This document shows, in pieces, positions 7,320-18,200 of a DNA stretch of 64,000 bases. The stretch lies in assembly GCA_024235955.1 (NCBI GenBank), contig JACKLJ010000001.1, positions 558,001 to 622,000 of the forward strand. The letters run 5' to 3'. The translations under genes were made by a program, and so were the position numbers. The notes beneath the pieces were generated by a model that was not told the DNA's origin, did not search any database, and saw nothing but the letters and a program-made list of their open reading frames with translations. Source of the DNA: Burkholderiaceae bacterium (GTDB lineage Bacteria > Pseudomonadota > Gammaproteobacteria > Burkholderiales > Burkholderiaceae_C). Position 1 is the stretch's first letter. Each line of letters opens with the position of its first letter.

Positions 7320-8274
7320 GGGTGGAGATCAGCAGGTCGCGCAGCGAGGCTTCGCCGGCGAAGCTGCTTTCGGTGGTGGAGGCGTCGGCCGCATCGGCGT
7401 CGTCCTCGTCGTCGGGCTGGGCCCAGAACAGGCGGTCGGGCAGGGCGCGGCCCATGCCCGGGTGGAAACCGTGGTCCAGCGCCTGGTCGAGGTACTGCAT
7501 GGCCTGCAGCGCCGCTTCTTCCAGCGGCGTGCCGCAGGCCAGCAGGCCAGCCAGCGCGGCCGAGAGCGTGTCGCCGGCCCCCAGGAAGCGTGCCTCGATG
7601 CGCTCGACCTGCAGGGCGGCGAGTTCTTCCTTGGCCGAGGCCAGCACGCAGCCGATCTGGCCGTCGGCCTGCGACACACCGGTGGCCAGCACGAAGGGCA
7701 CACCCCACTCGGCGGCGGCGCGCGCCAGGTCGGTGACGCTGCTCTGGGCCCGCGTGCTGGACTCCGGCAGCAGCCAGTGGCGCAGCGTGCTGTTGTTGCC
7801 AACCAACACCGCGGTCTGGGGCAGCAGCAGGGACCGGAAGGCGTCCAGGTAGCTGTCGATGTCCTGCTCGTCCCACCAGGTCAGGTCAGGCATGTAGGCC
7901 ACCACGGGCAGGTCGGCGTAGTCGGCGGCGAAGGCCGCCACGGCCGCCACGTTTTCCGCGCTGCCGAGGAAGCCGGCCTTGACCACCTGCAACTGCATGT
8001 CCTCGGCCACCAGTCTGGCCTGCTCGGCGACCAGGGCATCGTCCAGCCCCAGAAAGGCGGCGGTTTCCCTGCTGTCGCGCAGCCAGTGGCCGGTGCCGAC
8101 CGGCAGCAAGTGGGCGCCTACTGATGCCACCGTGAGCGCGTCGCCTGTCAGGCCGCCGGCCCCGGTGGGGTCGACGCCATTGAAGCTCAGGACGCCCGGA
8201 ACCGCCAGATCGTCCGGTGCGGTGTCGGGGTTGTCGCCGGTTCGCGACGGCTGGAGGGGGCTGGACTCGGTCAT
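7303..8274 (-). CDS. thiD: Hydroxymethylpyrimidine (phosphomethylpyrimidine) kinase
   Basis: This 323-residue ribokinase-fold protein has the ThiD N-terminal substrate motif (SFNGVDPTGAGGLTGD near residue 30) and the C-terminal ATP/anion-hole motif GAGDTLSAALAGLLACG near residue 240. ThiD phosphorylates HMP and HMP-P for thiamine synthesis. The C-terminus continues with an acidic tail (QPDDEDDADAADAS) not usual in E. coli ThiD. The start is set at ATG 8274, because an open frame continuing upstream crosses the divergent rubredoxin gene and is unlikely to be real. It overlaps hemL by 17 bp. No TPP riboswitch was recognised in the 99 bp upstream. Confidence 0.85.
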   Translation of the reverse strand: MTESSPLQPSRTGDNPDTAPDDLAVPGVLSFNGVDPTGAGGLTGDALTVASVGAHLLPVGTGHWLRDSRETAAFLGLDDALVAEQARLVAEDMQLQVVKAGFLGSAENVAAVAAFAADYADLPVVAYMPDLTWWDEQDIDSYLDAFRSLLLPQTAVLVGNNSTLRHWLLPESSTRAQSSVTDLARAAAEWGVPFVLATGVSQADGQIGCVLASAKEELAALQVERIEARFLGAGDTLSAALAGLLACGTPLEEAALQAMQYLDQALDHGFHPGMGRALPDRLFWAQPDDEDDADAADASTTESSFAGEASLRDLLISTHETKH

Positions 8275-8373
8275 GGACCGTAAATTGTGCCCCGAGATGC
8301 GACAAAGTGCCGCTCGCGGAGGGGGCCGTCGATACAATCGATTGCATTCACCCCAAGGACAACTTAAGCTGTA

Positions 8374-8544
8374 ATGGAAACAAAGACGTGGATGTGCTTG
8401 ATTTGCGGCTGGATTTATGACGAGGCCGCGGGAGCACCGGACCATGGGATCGCGCCAGGCACGCCGTGGGAGCAGGTTCCGATGAACTGGACCTGTCCGG
8501 AGTGTGGGGCACGCAAGGAGGATTTTGAGATGGTGCAGATCTGA
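8374..8544 (+). CDS. Rubredoxin
   Basis: This 56-residue protein carries the two rubredoxin knuckles CLICG (residues 8-12) and CPECGARKEDF (residues 41 on), which bind one Fe(Cys)4 centre. The typical WIYDEAAG follows the first knuckle, with MNWTCPECG at the second. Rubredoxins carry single electrons; the partner is unknown here. It heads the rightward gene cluster just upstream of pilG, an arrangement I recall from other Burkholderiales. It is divergent from thiD with a 99 bp shared promoter region. Confidence 0.95.
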   Translation: METKTWMCLICGWIYDEAAGAPDHGIAPGTPWEQVPMNWTCPECGARKEDFEMVQI

Positions 8545-8628
8545 CCCTGCCGGGCCTGATGCGCCATCTTCCGTGCCGGCCTCGCCGGCGGTTGAGGAGA
8601 TAGGCAATTGGCTTCGACAGGAGCGGGT

Positions 8629-9006
8629 ATGAAAGTGCTGGTCATTGACGACAGCAACACCATCCGGCGCAGTGCCGAGATTTTCCTCAAGCAGGGGGGG
8701 CACGACGTCGTCCTGGCGGAAGACGGCTTCGACGCCCTGGCGAAGGTCAACGACAGCCCGCCCGACCTCATTTTTTGCGACATCCTCATGCCGCGCTTGG
8801 ATGGCTACCAGACTTGTGCCATCATTAAACGTAACCAAAAGTTCGCAAACACTCCGATCGTGATGCTGTCGTCCAAGGACGGCGTGTTCGACAAGGCGCG
8901 CGGGCGGATGGTGGGCTCGCAGGAATACCTGACCAAGCCCTTCACGAAAGATCAATTGCTGCACGCCGTACAGGCGTTCGGTGCCAGTAAGCAAGGAGTG
9001 GCGTGA
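8629..9006 (+). CDS. pilG: Twitching-motility response regulator PilG
   Basis: This 125-residue stand-alone receiver domain starts MKVLVIDDSNTIRRSAE, with the acidic pair D7-D8, phospho-acceptor D51 in FCDILMPRLDG and K103 in YLTKPF. The SNTIRRSAEIFL sequence and the following pilH-pilI-pilJ-chpA order mark it as PilG. It acts downstream of the ChpA kinase in controlling type IV pilus extension. ATG 8629 is preceded by AGGAG at a 6 nt spacing; an upstream in-frame TTG 8608 is less likely. A G7 run lies at 8694-8700 inside the gene. The stop codon overlaps the pilH start. Confidence 0.92.
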   Translation: MKVLVIDDSNTIRRSAEIFLKQGGHDVVLAEDGFDALAKVNDSPPDLIFCDILMPRLDGYQTCAIIKRNQKFANTPIVMLSSKDGVFDKARGRMVGSQEYLTKPFTKDQLLHAVQAFGASKQGVA

Positions 9007-9371
9007 TGCCCATTCACAACGTTCTGATCGTCGACGATTCCAAGACCGAGCTCATGTATTTGAGCGACATCCTCAAGAAGGCTGGCTACGCCGTGGTGAC
9101 CGCCGAGAACGCGGAGGAAGCCAACAAGCGCCTGGACCAGGCCAAGCCGGACCTGATCCTGATGGATGTGGTGATGCCGGGCCAGAACGGCTTCCAGCTG
9201 ACGCGGGCCATCACGCGCGACCCCCGGTTCAGCGACGTGCCCATCATCATGTGCACGAGCAAGAACCAGGAAACCGACCGCGTCTGGGGCATGCGCCAGG
9301 GCGCTCGCGACTACATCACCAAGCCCGTCGACCAGGCGGAGCTGATGGGCAAGATCAGGGCTCTGGGCTGA
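9006..9371 (+). CDS. pilH: Twitching-motility response regulator PilH
   Basis: This 121-residue receiver domain has the acidic pair at D10-D11, phospho-acceptor D54 in LILMDVVMPGQNG and K106 in DYITKPVD. The NGFQLTRAI and MRQGARDYI motifs are typical of PilH. In Pseudomonas PilH counteracts PilG and acts as a phosphate sink or retraction regulator. ATG 9006 shares one base with the pilG stop codon (TGATG), indicating translational coupling. It is the third gene of the cluster headed by the rubredoxin gene. Confidence 0.92.
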   Translation: MPIHNVLIVDDSKTELMYLSDILKKAGYAVVTAENAEEANKRLDQAKPDLILMDVVMPGQNGFQLTRAITRDPRFSDVPIIMCTSKNQETDRVWGMRQGARDYITKPVDQAELMGKIRALG

Positions 9372-9381
9372 CGGTTGTCTC

Positions 9382-9924
9382 ATGGCCACCAAGCAAGCCC
9401 TCCGGGAATTCCAGAGCCGCCTGGCGCAGCGCCTGCAGACGGCGCAGTCGGCCGGCGTCACGGCGTCGTGGCTGGCGGTGGAGGCTGGCGGGGAGCGCCT
9501 GTTGTTCCCGCTCAGCCATTCGGGTGAAATCTTCCCCTGGTCGGCGGTGCAGCGCGTGCCTTATGTGAACGACTGGTTCCTGGGTGTGGCCAACCTGCGC
9601 GGCGGGTTGTCGGGTGTGGTGGATCTCGGGGCGCTGCTGGGCGGCAGGCCGGGGCAGCGGCGCACCGACGCGGATCTGGCGCAATGCCGCCTGGTGGCGT
9701 TCAACCCCATCCTCGAAACCAACTGCGCGCTGCTGGTCGATCGGCTGCTCGGCCTACGCACGACCGAAGCCTTCATGGCGTCGGATGCGCCCGACGCGGC
9801 GGCGCCGGCGTATCACGGCCATGCCTACACCGATGCGGACGGCGCGTCGTGGCAGGAAATCAATCTGCAAGCCCTTTCCCAACACCCCTCTTTTCTGGAC
9901 ATTGGCGCGCACGGCGCGCAGTGA
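9382..9924 (+). CDS. pilI: CheW-like adaptor PilI
   Basis: This 180-residue protein has a CheW fold: ASWLAVEAGGERLLFPLSHSGEIFPW, VPYVNDWFLGVANLRGGLSGVVDL and LVAFNPILETNCALLVDRLLGLR. It couples the PilJ chemoreceptor to the ChpA kinase. The spacing is 10 nt after pilH and 11 nt before pilJ, so it is within one operon. An alanine/histidine-rich insert (SDAPDAAAPAYHGHAYTDAD) precedes the last helix. No second CheW (ChpC) gene is visible in the operon. Confidence 0.9.
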   Translation: MATKQALREFQSRLAQRLQTAQSAGVTASWLAVEAGGERLLFPLSHSGEIFPWSAVQRVPYVNDWFLGVANLRGGLSGVVDLGALLGGRPGQRRTDADLAQCRLVAFNPILETNCALLVDRLLGLRTTEAFMASDAPDAAAPAYHGHAYTDADGASWQEINLQALSQHPSFLDIGAHGAQ

Positions 9925-9935
9925 AGGCCTCAACC

Positions 9936-12194
9936 ATGTCTCTAGCCGACCAATTCTCGATCTCCTTCAAGAAAAAGGCGCCAGCGAGCGGCGAAGCCTC
10001 CACGCAGGAGTTCGTCGAAAACGACAGCGCGATGAGCCTGGGCGGCGAGAGCCGAGCGCCAGAGGAAAGCATCGCCATGACGTCGACGATGGAGGAGCCG
10101 GAGTCCCTGGAACCGCAGGAACTGGCTGCGGAAGACCTGATCACGGTGCCGGTGCTGGGCACGCGCTCGGCGGCGCAGCACCTGCGCCTGCTGTCCATCG
10201 TGCTGGCGCTGTCGCTGCTGGTGCTGGGTGCCATGGTGCTGTGGACGGTGTCGCAAACCGACAAGAGCGCGGGCCAGGTCGCGGCCACCGGTCAGGCGCT
10301 GATGCAGTCCCAGCGGCTGGCCAAGTCGGTGTCGCAGGCGCTGGTGGGTACGCCCTCGGCTTTCCCTGATGTGAAGGACAGCGCTACGGCGTTGACGTCG
10401 AACGTGATGGGCCTGAAGGCGGGCGGCAGTGGTGTAGACGCCCTGGGTCCGGCCTACGAGGCCGACATGGGCAAGATCGTGCCGCTGGTCGAAAAGGCCA
10501 AGAAGAATGCCGATGTCGTGGTGGCGCAGCAGAAGGCGCTGACCGACGTGGGCGCGTCTCTGCGCGCGGTCAGCCGTCAGTCCGCGGACCTGCTGGAAGT
10601 CGCGGAAACCATTTCCTCGCTCAAGCTGCAGCACAACGCTCCGGCTGCCGAGCAGTCGGCTGTCAGCCAGCTGGTCATGCTGACGCAGCGTATCGGCAAG
10701 TCGGCCAACGAGTTCCTGACGCTCGAGGGTGTGAGCCCCGAGGCCGTGTTCCTGCTCGGCAAGGACCTCAACAGCTTCAAGGAGTTGGCGCAGGGTCTGC
10801 TGGATGGCAACGCCGACCTGCGCATCGCGCCGGCGCGCGACGAGCAGACGCGTGAACGCCTCGGTGCGCTGCTGAAGATGTTCGAGGACACGCGTGCCAA
10901 GGCCGGTGGCGTGCTGGGCAACCTGCAGGGCCTGGTGTCCGCCCGCGAGGCGCAGGCGTCGATCGTGGCCGACAGCGAACCGCTGCGGAAAGACCTTGAG
11001 GCACTGCAGACGCAGGTGTCTTCTTCCTCGGGCATGACGGGTACCGCCATGCTTGGCCTGGGCATCCCCGCGTTGCTGGCCATTCTGTCGGCCATCGGTC
11101 TCGGTTACGTGCAGCTGCGTGAAAGCCGTCAACGGCAGATGATGGCCGAAACGCAGCGCCATACGGCGGAACAGCAGCAGTTCGAATCCAAGCGCGTGAA
11201 CGATGCCAACCAGGCAGCCATTCTGCGACTGATGAACGAGCTGCAGACGGTGGCCGAAGGCGATCTGACCCAGGAAGCCACGGTGACCGAGGACATCACC
11301 GGCGCCATCGCCGACTCGGTGAACTACACGGTGGAAGAACTGCGCTCCCTGGTGGGCAACGTGCAGAGCACGGCTACCCGCGTGGCGCAGACGACGTCGA
11401 AGGTGGAAAGCACGTCGACCGAACTGCTGGCGACCTCGACCGAGCAGCTGCGTGAGATTCGCGAAACCGGTCAATCGGTGCTGGACATGGCGAGCCGAAT
11501 CAACGAGGTGTCCACCCAGGCCCAGCAATCGGCATCGGTGGCGCGGCAATCGCTGGAGGCCGCCGAGTCGGGCCTGGTCGCTGTGCAGAACGCGATCGGC
11601 GGTATGAATGCGATCCGGGACCAGATCCAGGAAACCTCCAAGCGGATCAAGCGGCTTGGTGAATCGTCGCAGGAGATCGGTGAAATCACCGAACTGATCG
11701 CGGACATTACGGAACAGACCAACGTGCTGGCCTTGAACGCCGCCATTCAGGCCGCGTCGGCCGGTGAAGCGGGCCGAGGCTTCTCGGTCGTGGCGGAGGA
11801 AGTGCAGCGGCTGGCCGAGCGCTCTGGTGATGCCACGCGCCAGATCGCGGCGCTGGTGAAGGCGATTCAGACCGACACACAGGACGCGGTGGCCGCCATG
11901 GAGCGATCGACGCAGGGTGTGGTCGAAGGAGCGCGCCTGTCGGACAACGCGGGTACCGCGCTGTCGGAGATCGACCGCGTGTCGCGACAGCTTGCTGAGC
12001 TGATTGAGCAGATTTCTGCCTCCGCGTCGAAGGAGGCGGATCAGGCGAGCGAAGTGGCCAGCAACATCCAGCACATCTTCGCGGTGACGGAGCAGACGGG
12101 CGAGAGCACGCGCACCACCGCCAATCAGGTGCGGGATCTGGCACGCATGGCCGATGAACTGCGCCAGTCGGTGGCGCGGTTCAAGATCGCCTGA
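9936..12194 (+). CDS. pilJ: Type IV pilus methyl-accepting chemotaxis protein PilJ
   Basis: This 752-residue chemoreceptor begins with a cytoplasmic N-terminus of about 84 residues, then TM1 (about 85-107). A long periplasmic PilJ-type sensor region follows, with two MQSQRLAKSVSQAL-like helices, then TM2 (about 369-395), HAMP-like coiled coils and the MCP signalling domain. The hairpin tip reads EQTNVLALNAAIQAASAGEAGRGF near residue 593. It senses surface or pilus signals and controls ChpA. ATG 9936 gives MSLADQFSISFKKK; the longer open frame upstream overlaps pilI and is rejected. Confidence 0.93.
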   Translation: MSLADQFSISFKKKAPASGEASTQEFVENDSAMSLGGESRAPEESIAMTSTMEEPESLEPQELAAEDLITVPVLGTRSAAQHLRLLSIVLALSLLVLGAMVLWTVSQTDKSAGQVAATGQALMQSQRLAKSVSQALVGTPSAFPDVKDSATALTSNVMGLKAGGSGVDALGPAYEADMGKIVPLVEKAKKNADVVVAQQKALTDVGASLRAVSRQSADLLEVAETISSLKLQHNAPAAEQSAVSQLVMLTQRIGKSANEFLTLEGVSPEAVFLLGKDLNSFKELAQGLLDGNADLRIAPARDEQTRERLGALLKMFEDTRAKAGGVLGNLQGLVSAREAQASIVADSEPLRKDLEALQTQVSSSSGMTGTAMLGLGIPALLAILSAIGLGYVQLRESRQRQMMAETQRHTAEQQQFESKRVNDANQAAILRLMNELQTVAEGDLTQEATVTEDITGAIADSVNYTVEELRSLVGNVQSTATRVAQTTSKVESTSTELLATSTEQLREIRETGQSVLDMASRINEVSTQAQQSASVARQSLEAAESGLVAVQNAIGGMNAIRDQIQETSKRIKRLGESSQEIGEITELIADITEQTNVLALNAAIQAASAGEAGRGFSVVAEEVQRLAERSGDATRQIAALVKAIQTDTQDAVAAMERSTQGVVEGARLSDNAGTALSEIDRVSRQLAELIEQISASASKEADQASEVASNIQHIFAVTEQTGESTRTTANQVRDLARMADELRQSVARFKIA

Positions 12195-12205
12195 CCGTGC
12201 CGCGA

Positions 12206-12222
12206 CCGGGCCGAGGGCCCGG
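12206..12222 (+). other. Perfect 7-bp hairpin between pilJ and chpA
   Basis: CCGGGCC-GAG-GGCCCGG sits 11 nt past the pilJ stop, followed by AAAA rather than a T-run. It is inside the operon, so it may be an mRNA processing or stability element or a partial attenuator separating pilJ from the very long chpA. Confidence 0.35.
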
Positions 12223-12254
12223 AAAACTAGCTAGATAGTGGAGCGTGGGAATTC

Positions 12255-15200
12255 ATGGTGACGAGCCAACTCGAAGCAGCCAACGGCGCGGTCGTCGATA
12301 CGGGTGATCTCGGCCCGTTGGCGTGGGTGCTCGAGGAGACCCGCAAGTCCATCGAGTCTTCCACGAAGTCGCTGAAGCGCTTTGTCCACGAGGCCGAGTC
12401 TGCGCGCGGCGTCGACATGGCGTCGCTGGACGCGGGCCACCTGCGAATGGCACGCCAGCAACTGCACCAGGTGGTGGGCGCGCTCGACATGGTGGGCCAG
12501 AGCGTTGCATCGCAAATGGTGCGCGGCATGGAGGCTGCCGTTCAGCAATTCGTCCAGCGGCCTGAGATCTGCAGCGACGAGGCCGCATCGGCGATGGAGC
12601 GTGCGGGTTTCGCGCTTCTCGAATACCTGGAGGGCCAGCTGGGCGACCGGCCGCGCCCGCCGCTTGGCCTGTTTCCCCAGTACCGGCAGGTTCAGGAACT
12701 GGCAGGCGCCGATCGCATCCATCCAGCCGACCTGTGGCCGCAACCCTGGCGCTGGATCGACCCGGCGACGCCGGCGAGTCCGCAGCGCTTGAGCTATGGA
12801 CCCGAGGTGCGAGCCAGGCTCGATCATGGTGTGCTCAAGCTCATGCGCAAAGGCGATGCCAACGCGGCCTCGGAGCTCAGCGTGGTGAGCCTGGGCCTGG
12901 CCGACGGTGCAACCAGCCGGCACCCCGTCGTCTTCTGGAAGCTGTCGTCGGGCTTCTTCGAGGCACTGGCGCATCAGCTGATGCCTGCGGACGTGTATGT
13001 CAAGCGCGCAGCCTCACGCATCCTGCTCCAATACGCAGCCTTGGCCAAGGGTGAGCAGCACGTGTCCGAGCGACTGGCGCTCGAACTGCTGTTCTTCTGT
13101 GCCCAGGCCCGTCCCGGTGCTGGCGTGCGCACGCCGGTGCTGGGGGCGATCCGGTCGGCCTGGAACTTGGGTACTTACCAGCCGGTCGATTACAACGAAC
13201 CGGCCTTTGGCCTGTTCGACCCGGCCGTGCTGGCGCAGGCGAGGCGCCGCGTCGAATCGGTCAAGGAAAACTGGTCGGCTCTGGCTGGTGGTGACCTCGC
13301 GCGCAAGAAGAGCACGGTGGACCAGTTCGGGCTGGTAGCCGAGTCGCTGCTCAAGCTTCATCCGAAGAGCAAGGCGCTCGCCGATGTGCTGAGCCGCGTG
13401 GCCACGCTGACGGCCCAGTCCGGCAAGCCTCCGAGCGCGGAACTGGCCATGGAAACCGCCACGGCGGTGTTGTTCCTGGAGGCATCCTTCGCCGACTTCC
13501 AGCCGGGCGACCAGGGCTTTGGCGCGCGCACGACGCAGCTTGCGCAGCGGCTCGATGCCGTACTGGCTGGCGGTGCGCAGCAGCCGCTCGAGCCCTGGAT
13601 GGAGGAGCTCTACAGCCGTGTGAGCGACCGCCAGACCATGGGTACCGTGGTGGGCGAGTTGCGCGTGACCTTGGGCGAGGCGGAGCAGTTCCTGGACCAG
13701 TTCTTCCGCCATCCCGAGGACAAGACGCCGCTCGGCCAGGTGCCGGGGCTGATGTCGCAGATGCGCGGTGTGCTTTCCGTGCTGGGCCTGGATCAGGCCG
13801 CACAGGCTGTGGCGCGCATGCGGGAAACGGTGGACGGTTTCATCGCGTCGGATGAGGATGCCGCCACGCTCAAGGCTTCAGGCAGCTTCGAGCGACTGGG
13901 CAGCAACCTCGGTGCCCTGGGTTTTCTGGTCGACACGCTGGGCTATCAGCCGGTGCTGGCCAAGAAGCTTTTCGCCTATGACGCTGAAACGGGTGAACTC
14001 AGGCCGCTCATGGGCCGAGTCGCGCCGGAGCCCGGCACCGTAGCCCAGGTCGCGGGTCGCGTCGACATGGAGCTTTCCGGGCCGGACGGCGATGCCGAGC
14101 CCGACGCCGCGGGTCTGCCTGAGTGGGAGCGTGCGGAAAGGGGTACCAGCCCGCAAGTGAGTGTCACCGCGGCTCCCGCGAGTGCTGCAGCTGAAGCAAC
14201 TGTTGCCGCCGCCGATGTCGGGGAGAGCCAACCCGCTGTGCTGGCTGCGGCAGAGCCGGTAGCCGGAGAAGAGCCGAAGGCCGCCGCGGTTGCGGTTGCG
14301 GTTGATGCTGGCGCTGCGTCGGACGACGTCGATGCGGAACTGCTCGAAATCTTCCTGGAGGAGGCGCGCGAGGTGGTGGGCAACGGCCGGGAGGCTGTGC
14401 AGGCACTGGCGAGCACGCCGGGTGACATGGAGCAGCAGACCACGTTGCGTCGTGCGTTCCATACCCTCAAGGGCAGTTCCCGCATGGTCGGCCTCAACGA
14501 ATTCGGCGAGGCGGCATGGTCCATGGAGCAACTCCTCAATGCGTGGCTGCCTGAGGAAAAGCCCGTGACGCCGGAGTTGCGGGGCCTGGCCTCCGACGCG
14601 CTGGCTGCCTTCGGCACCTGGGTGGAGGACATTGCGCAGCATACCGACGCAAGATGGAAGGCAGCGCCTTTCACGGCTTCCGCCGATGCGCTGCGCAAGA
14701 ATGGCGAAGTTGTCGCGTTGGTGGCCGGCCAGCCTGCTGATGGCGCAGAACCTCAGGTGGCGATGGCCGATGCTGCCGCGTCCGCTCCGGCGGAACTCGA
14801 CGCTGACGCCCTGGAAGCCGACGCTGACATGCCCTCGGCCTTCAGCGACACCCTGAACCCGGCGGCGCGTGTGGAGGGCGAGCCCGAGGCGCCAGTGGCG
14901 CCGCTCGCCATAACGGCTTTCGATCTGCCAGACCTGGAACTCGATGCCGACCAAGCGGGGGGGGGCGAGGTCAATACCCTCGCGGTGAAGGTGGGTGAGC
15001 CGGTCCTTGACGATTCCGCTTTTGCCGATTTTTCCAGCAAGGTGGACGTTGTCGAGTCCGATCCCGCTGAAGTCGGGTCTTTTTCCGCGTTCGCCGATCT
15101 GGCTGCGTCGCCTGCCCAGGAGTGCACCGTGTCCACCCAGGATTCGGACTTGGCCGAAGGCGTTACCGAGGCGGATGTCGCGGGGGACGAGCCGCTGCTT

Positions 15201-18200
15201 TCGCTCGACCTGCAGGAACTTTCCTTCGTCGACGATGAAGAGGCTGCCGGCAAGAGCGACGTCAGCACGACGCTGCCTGCCGACAACGAGCCGCTGGCGC
15301 TTGAATTGCCGGAACTCGATTTCGCGGCGCAGCTGCCAGCAGTGGCGGACGAGGAGGCATCGGAGCCAGTGGTTGCCGAGGAGGCCGCCGCGCCCGAGAT
15401 GGATGTGCCAGTGGAGCCGGTGGCGGCTGACGAGCCTGCCGAAGATGCCTCCAGTGATGGCGACGACGCCAGCCTGTACAGGGAAATCGGCGACCTCAAG
15501 GTCAGCATTCCTCTCTACAACGTCTACCTGAGCGAGGCCGACGAATGGTCGCGCCAGCTCATCGCCGATTTGTCGGAATGGGCGCTGATGCTCAACGAGC
15601 AGGCGCCCGAGCGTGCCATCGCGCGGGCGCACTCCCTGGCCGGCAGTTCGGCGACCGTAGGGTTCACGGGGCTATCGGGCCTGGCGCGCGCGATCGAGCA
15701 TGCGCTGCAGCGCCTGCACGGCCAGGGTCGGGGCACGTCGGAGCAGGCCAAGACCCTGGTGGAGGCGGCGGAAGACGTTCGCCGTGTGCTGCACCAGTTC
15801 GCGGCGGGCATCCTGAAGGAGCCCAATCCGCAAGTGCTGGAGGCTGTGCAACAACTCGAGCCGACCGAGGCCGAGCCCGTCGCCGAAGTGGACGAGGAGG
15901 CGGCTGAGGAACCTCAGGCAGGACCGGTCGAGGCGGAAGTCGCTCGCGCAGCTGCGACGGTGCGTACGCAAGACGCTGCGGCGGCGGGGCAGACGCCCCG
16001 GCAATCGATCGCCGACGACATCGACGTCGTCGATGCAGTGGACGAAGATCTCTTTCCGATCTTCGAGGAAGAGGCCGAGGAACTGCTACCTGAGCTGGGC
16101 CGCGCCATGCGCGACTGGGTGGGGAACCCCGAGGACCGTGGCGCGCATCGCCAGGTGATGCGCGGCTTGCATACCCTCAAGGGCAGTGCGCGCCTCGCCG
16201 GCGCCCTCCGGCTGGGCGAAATGGCGCACCGCACCGAGTCGGCCATCGAGCAGCTCGGTAGCGAATCGCTCGAACGCGAAGATCTGGAACCGCTGCTCGA
16301 CCATCTTGACGACCTGCAGGCCGCGTTCCGCCGGCTGCAGACGCGCGGAGCGCCGGCGGCGGAGCTCGCGGACGACCAGCTGACGGTGCAGACCATCGAC
16401 ACCGAGGCGCCGGCAGTGCCGCAGCAGCCGACGGCCGAGGCAGCGGTGCCGAGTGCGACGCCGGCTATCAAGCCCGTGCCCGGCGGCTCGGTGGCGCAGC
16501 CGGTCGGGCTGTCGCTGACCACGGCACGTGCCCACGCCCAACAGGCTGTGCGCGTGCGCGCGCAGCTGCTGGACCGGCTGGTCAACCAGGCCGGCGAGGT
16601 GATCACCTCGCGTGCGCGCCTCGAAGCCGAGGTGGGGCAACTGCGCACCTCGCTGACCGACCTCACCGGCAACCTCGAACGCCTGCGCCTGCAGTTGCGC
16701 GACGTCGAGCTGCAGGCCGAAACCCAGATGCAATCGCGCCTGGCCCTTGCCAAGGACGCCGACCAGGGCTTCGACCCGCTTGAATTCGACCGTTTCACGC
16801 GCATGCAGGAACTGACGCGCATGATGGCCGAGTCGGTCAATGACGTCGCCACCGTGCAGCGCACCATCCAGCGAGCGGTGGATGCCAGCGAAGACGACCT
16901 GGCTGCGCAGGCACGCCAGTCGCGCGAGTTGCAGCGTGATCTGCTGCGCACGCGCATGGTGGAGTTCGAGGGCATCTCGGAGCGTCTGTATCGCGTCGTG
17001 CGGCAGGCCTCCAAGGAGGCGGGCAAGCAGGTCAGGCTCGACATCACCGGCGGCTCCATCGAAATGGACCGCGGCATTCTGGACCGCATGACACCTGCTT
17101 TCGAACACCTGCTGCGCAACTGCGTGGTGCACGGTATCGAGACGCAGGCAGTGCGCGAGGCGCGCAGCAAGGATCCCGTGGGCTCGATCGCGATCGAGGT
17201 GCTGCAGTCGGGCAACGACGTGTCGGTGACCTTCCGCGACGACGGTGGCGGCCTGAACGCCGCGCGCATCCGCGAGCGTGCGGTGCAGCGTGGCCTGATC
17301 GCGCCCGACCAGCAACTCAGCGACCAGGAGGTTGCCGGCCTCATCTTCGAGCCGGGCTTCAGTACCGCCACCGAAGTGACCGAACTGGCCGGCCGCGGTG
17401 TCGGCATGGACGTGGTCCACACCGAGATCCGGGCGCTGGGCGGCCGTGTCGAAACCAGTTTCCGCGAGGGGCAGGGCACGTCGTTCAAGCTCGTCATGCC
17501 GCTGACCACCGCGGTCACGCACGTGGTGATGCTGCGCGCGGGCAATCTGGCGGTCGGCGTGCCGTCCAACCTGGTGGAGATCGTGCGGCGCGCCACGGTC
17601 GATGAACTTGCCCAGGCTTACCGCGACGGGCATTTCGCGCACGGCGGTGAGGATGTGCCGTTCTATTGGTCCGGGGCGCTCCTGCAGAGTTCCTCTCACA
17701 GCACCGAGCCACCGGCCAAGAGCACGCCCGTGATCGTGTTCCGCAGCGCGGCGCAGCGCGTGGCGCTGCACGTGGACGAAGTGCTGGGCCATCAGGAAGT
17801 GGTGGTCAAGAGCCTGGGGCCGCAACTGGCGCGCCTGCCGGGTCTGGTGGCCATCACGGCGCTGGCCTCGGGTGCCGTCGCCCTGATCTACAACCCTGTC
17901 GCCATGGCCAACGTCTATGGCGAGCAGGCCCATGCGTTCAGCGCCCTGCATGCCCAGACCGAGGCTGCGGCGGTAACGGAGCAAGGCAGCCAGCCGCCCA
18001 CGGCGGTGGTGGCAGAAGCGCCCAAGTCGGACATCCCCCTGGTGCTGGTGGTGGACGATTCGATCACCGTGCGCCGCGTCACGCAGCGCCTGCTGCAGCG
18101 CGAAGGCTATCGCGTGGCGCTGGCCAACGACGGCCTGCAGGGCCTGGAGCGCCTGCAGGCCGAGCGGCCGGCGGTGGTGCTGTCGGACATCGAGATGCCG

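Noticed and set aside
8275..8994. N-terminal extension of thiD to 8994
   Set aside because: The extension runs antisense through rubredoxin and pilG; ATG 8274 gives a normal ThiD N-terminus.
13878..15632. 584-codon minus-strand open frame under chpA/pilL
   Set aside because: It is antisense to a clearly coding kinase gene, has no recognisable motif and has the His/Arg-rich look of a shadow frame in GC-rich DNA.
14326..16400. CRISPR or tandem repeat in the chpA linkers
   Set aside because: The acidic Ala/Glu-rich linkers are low-complexity but contain no regularly spaced identical repeats.
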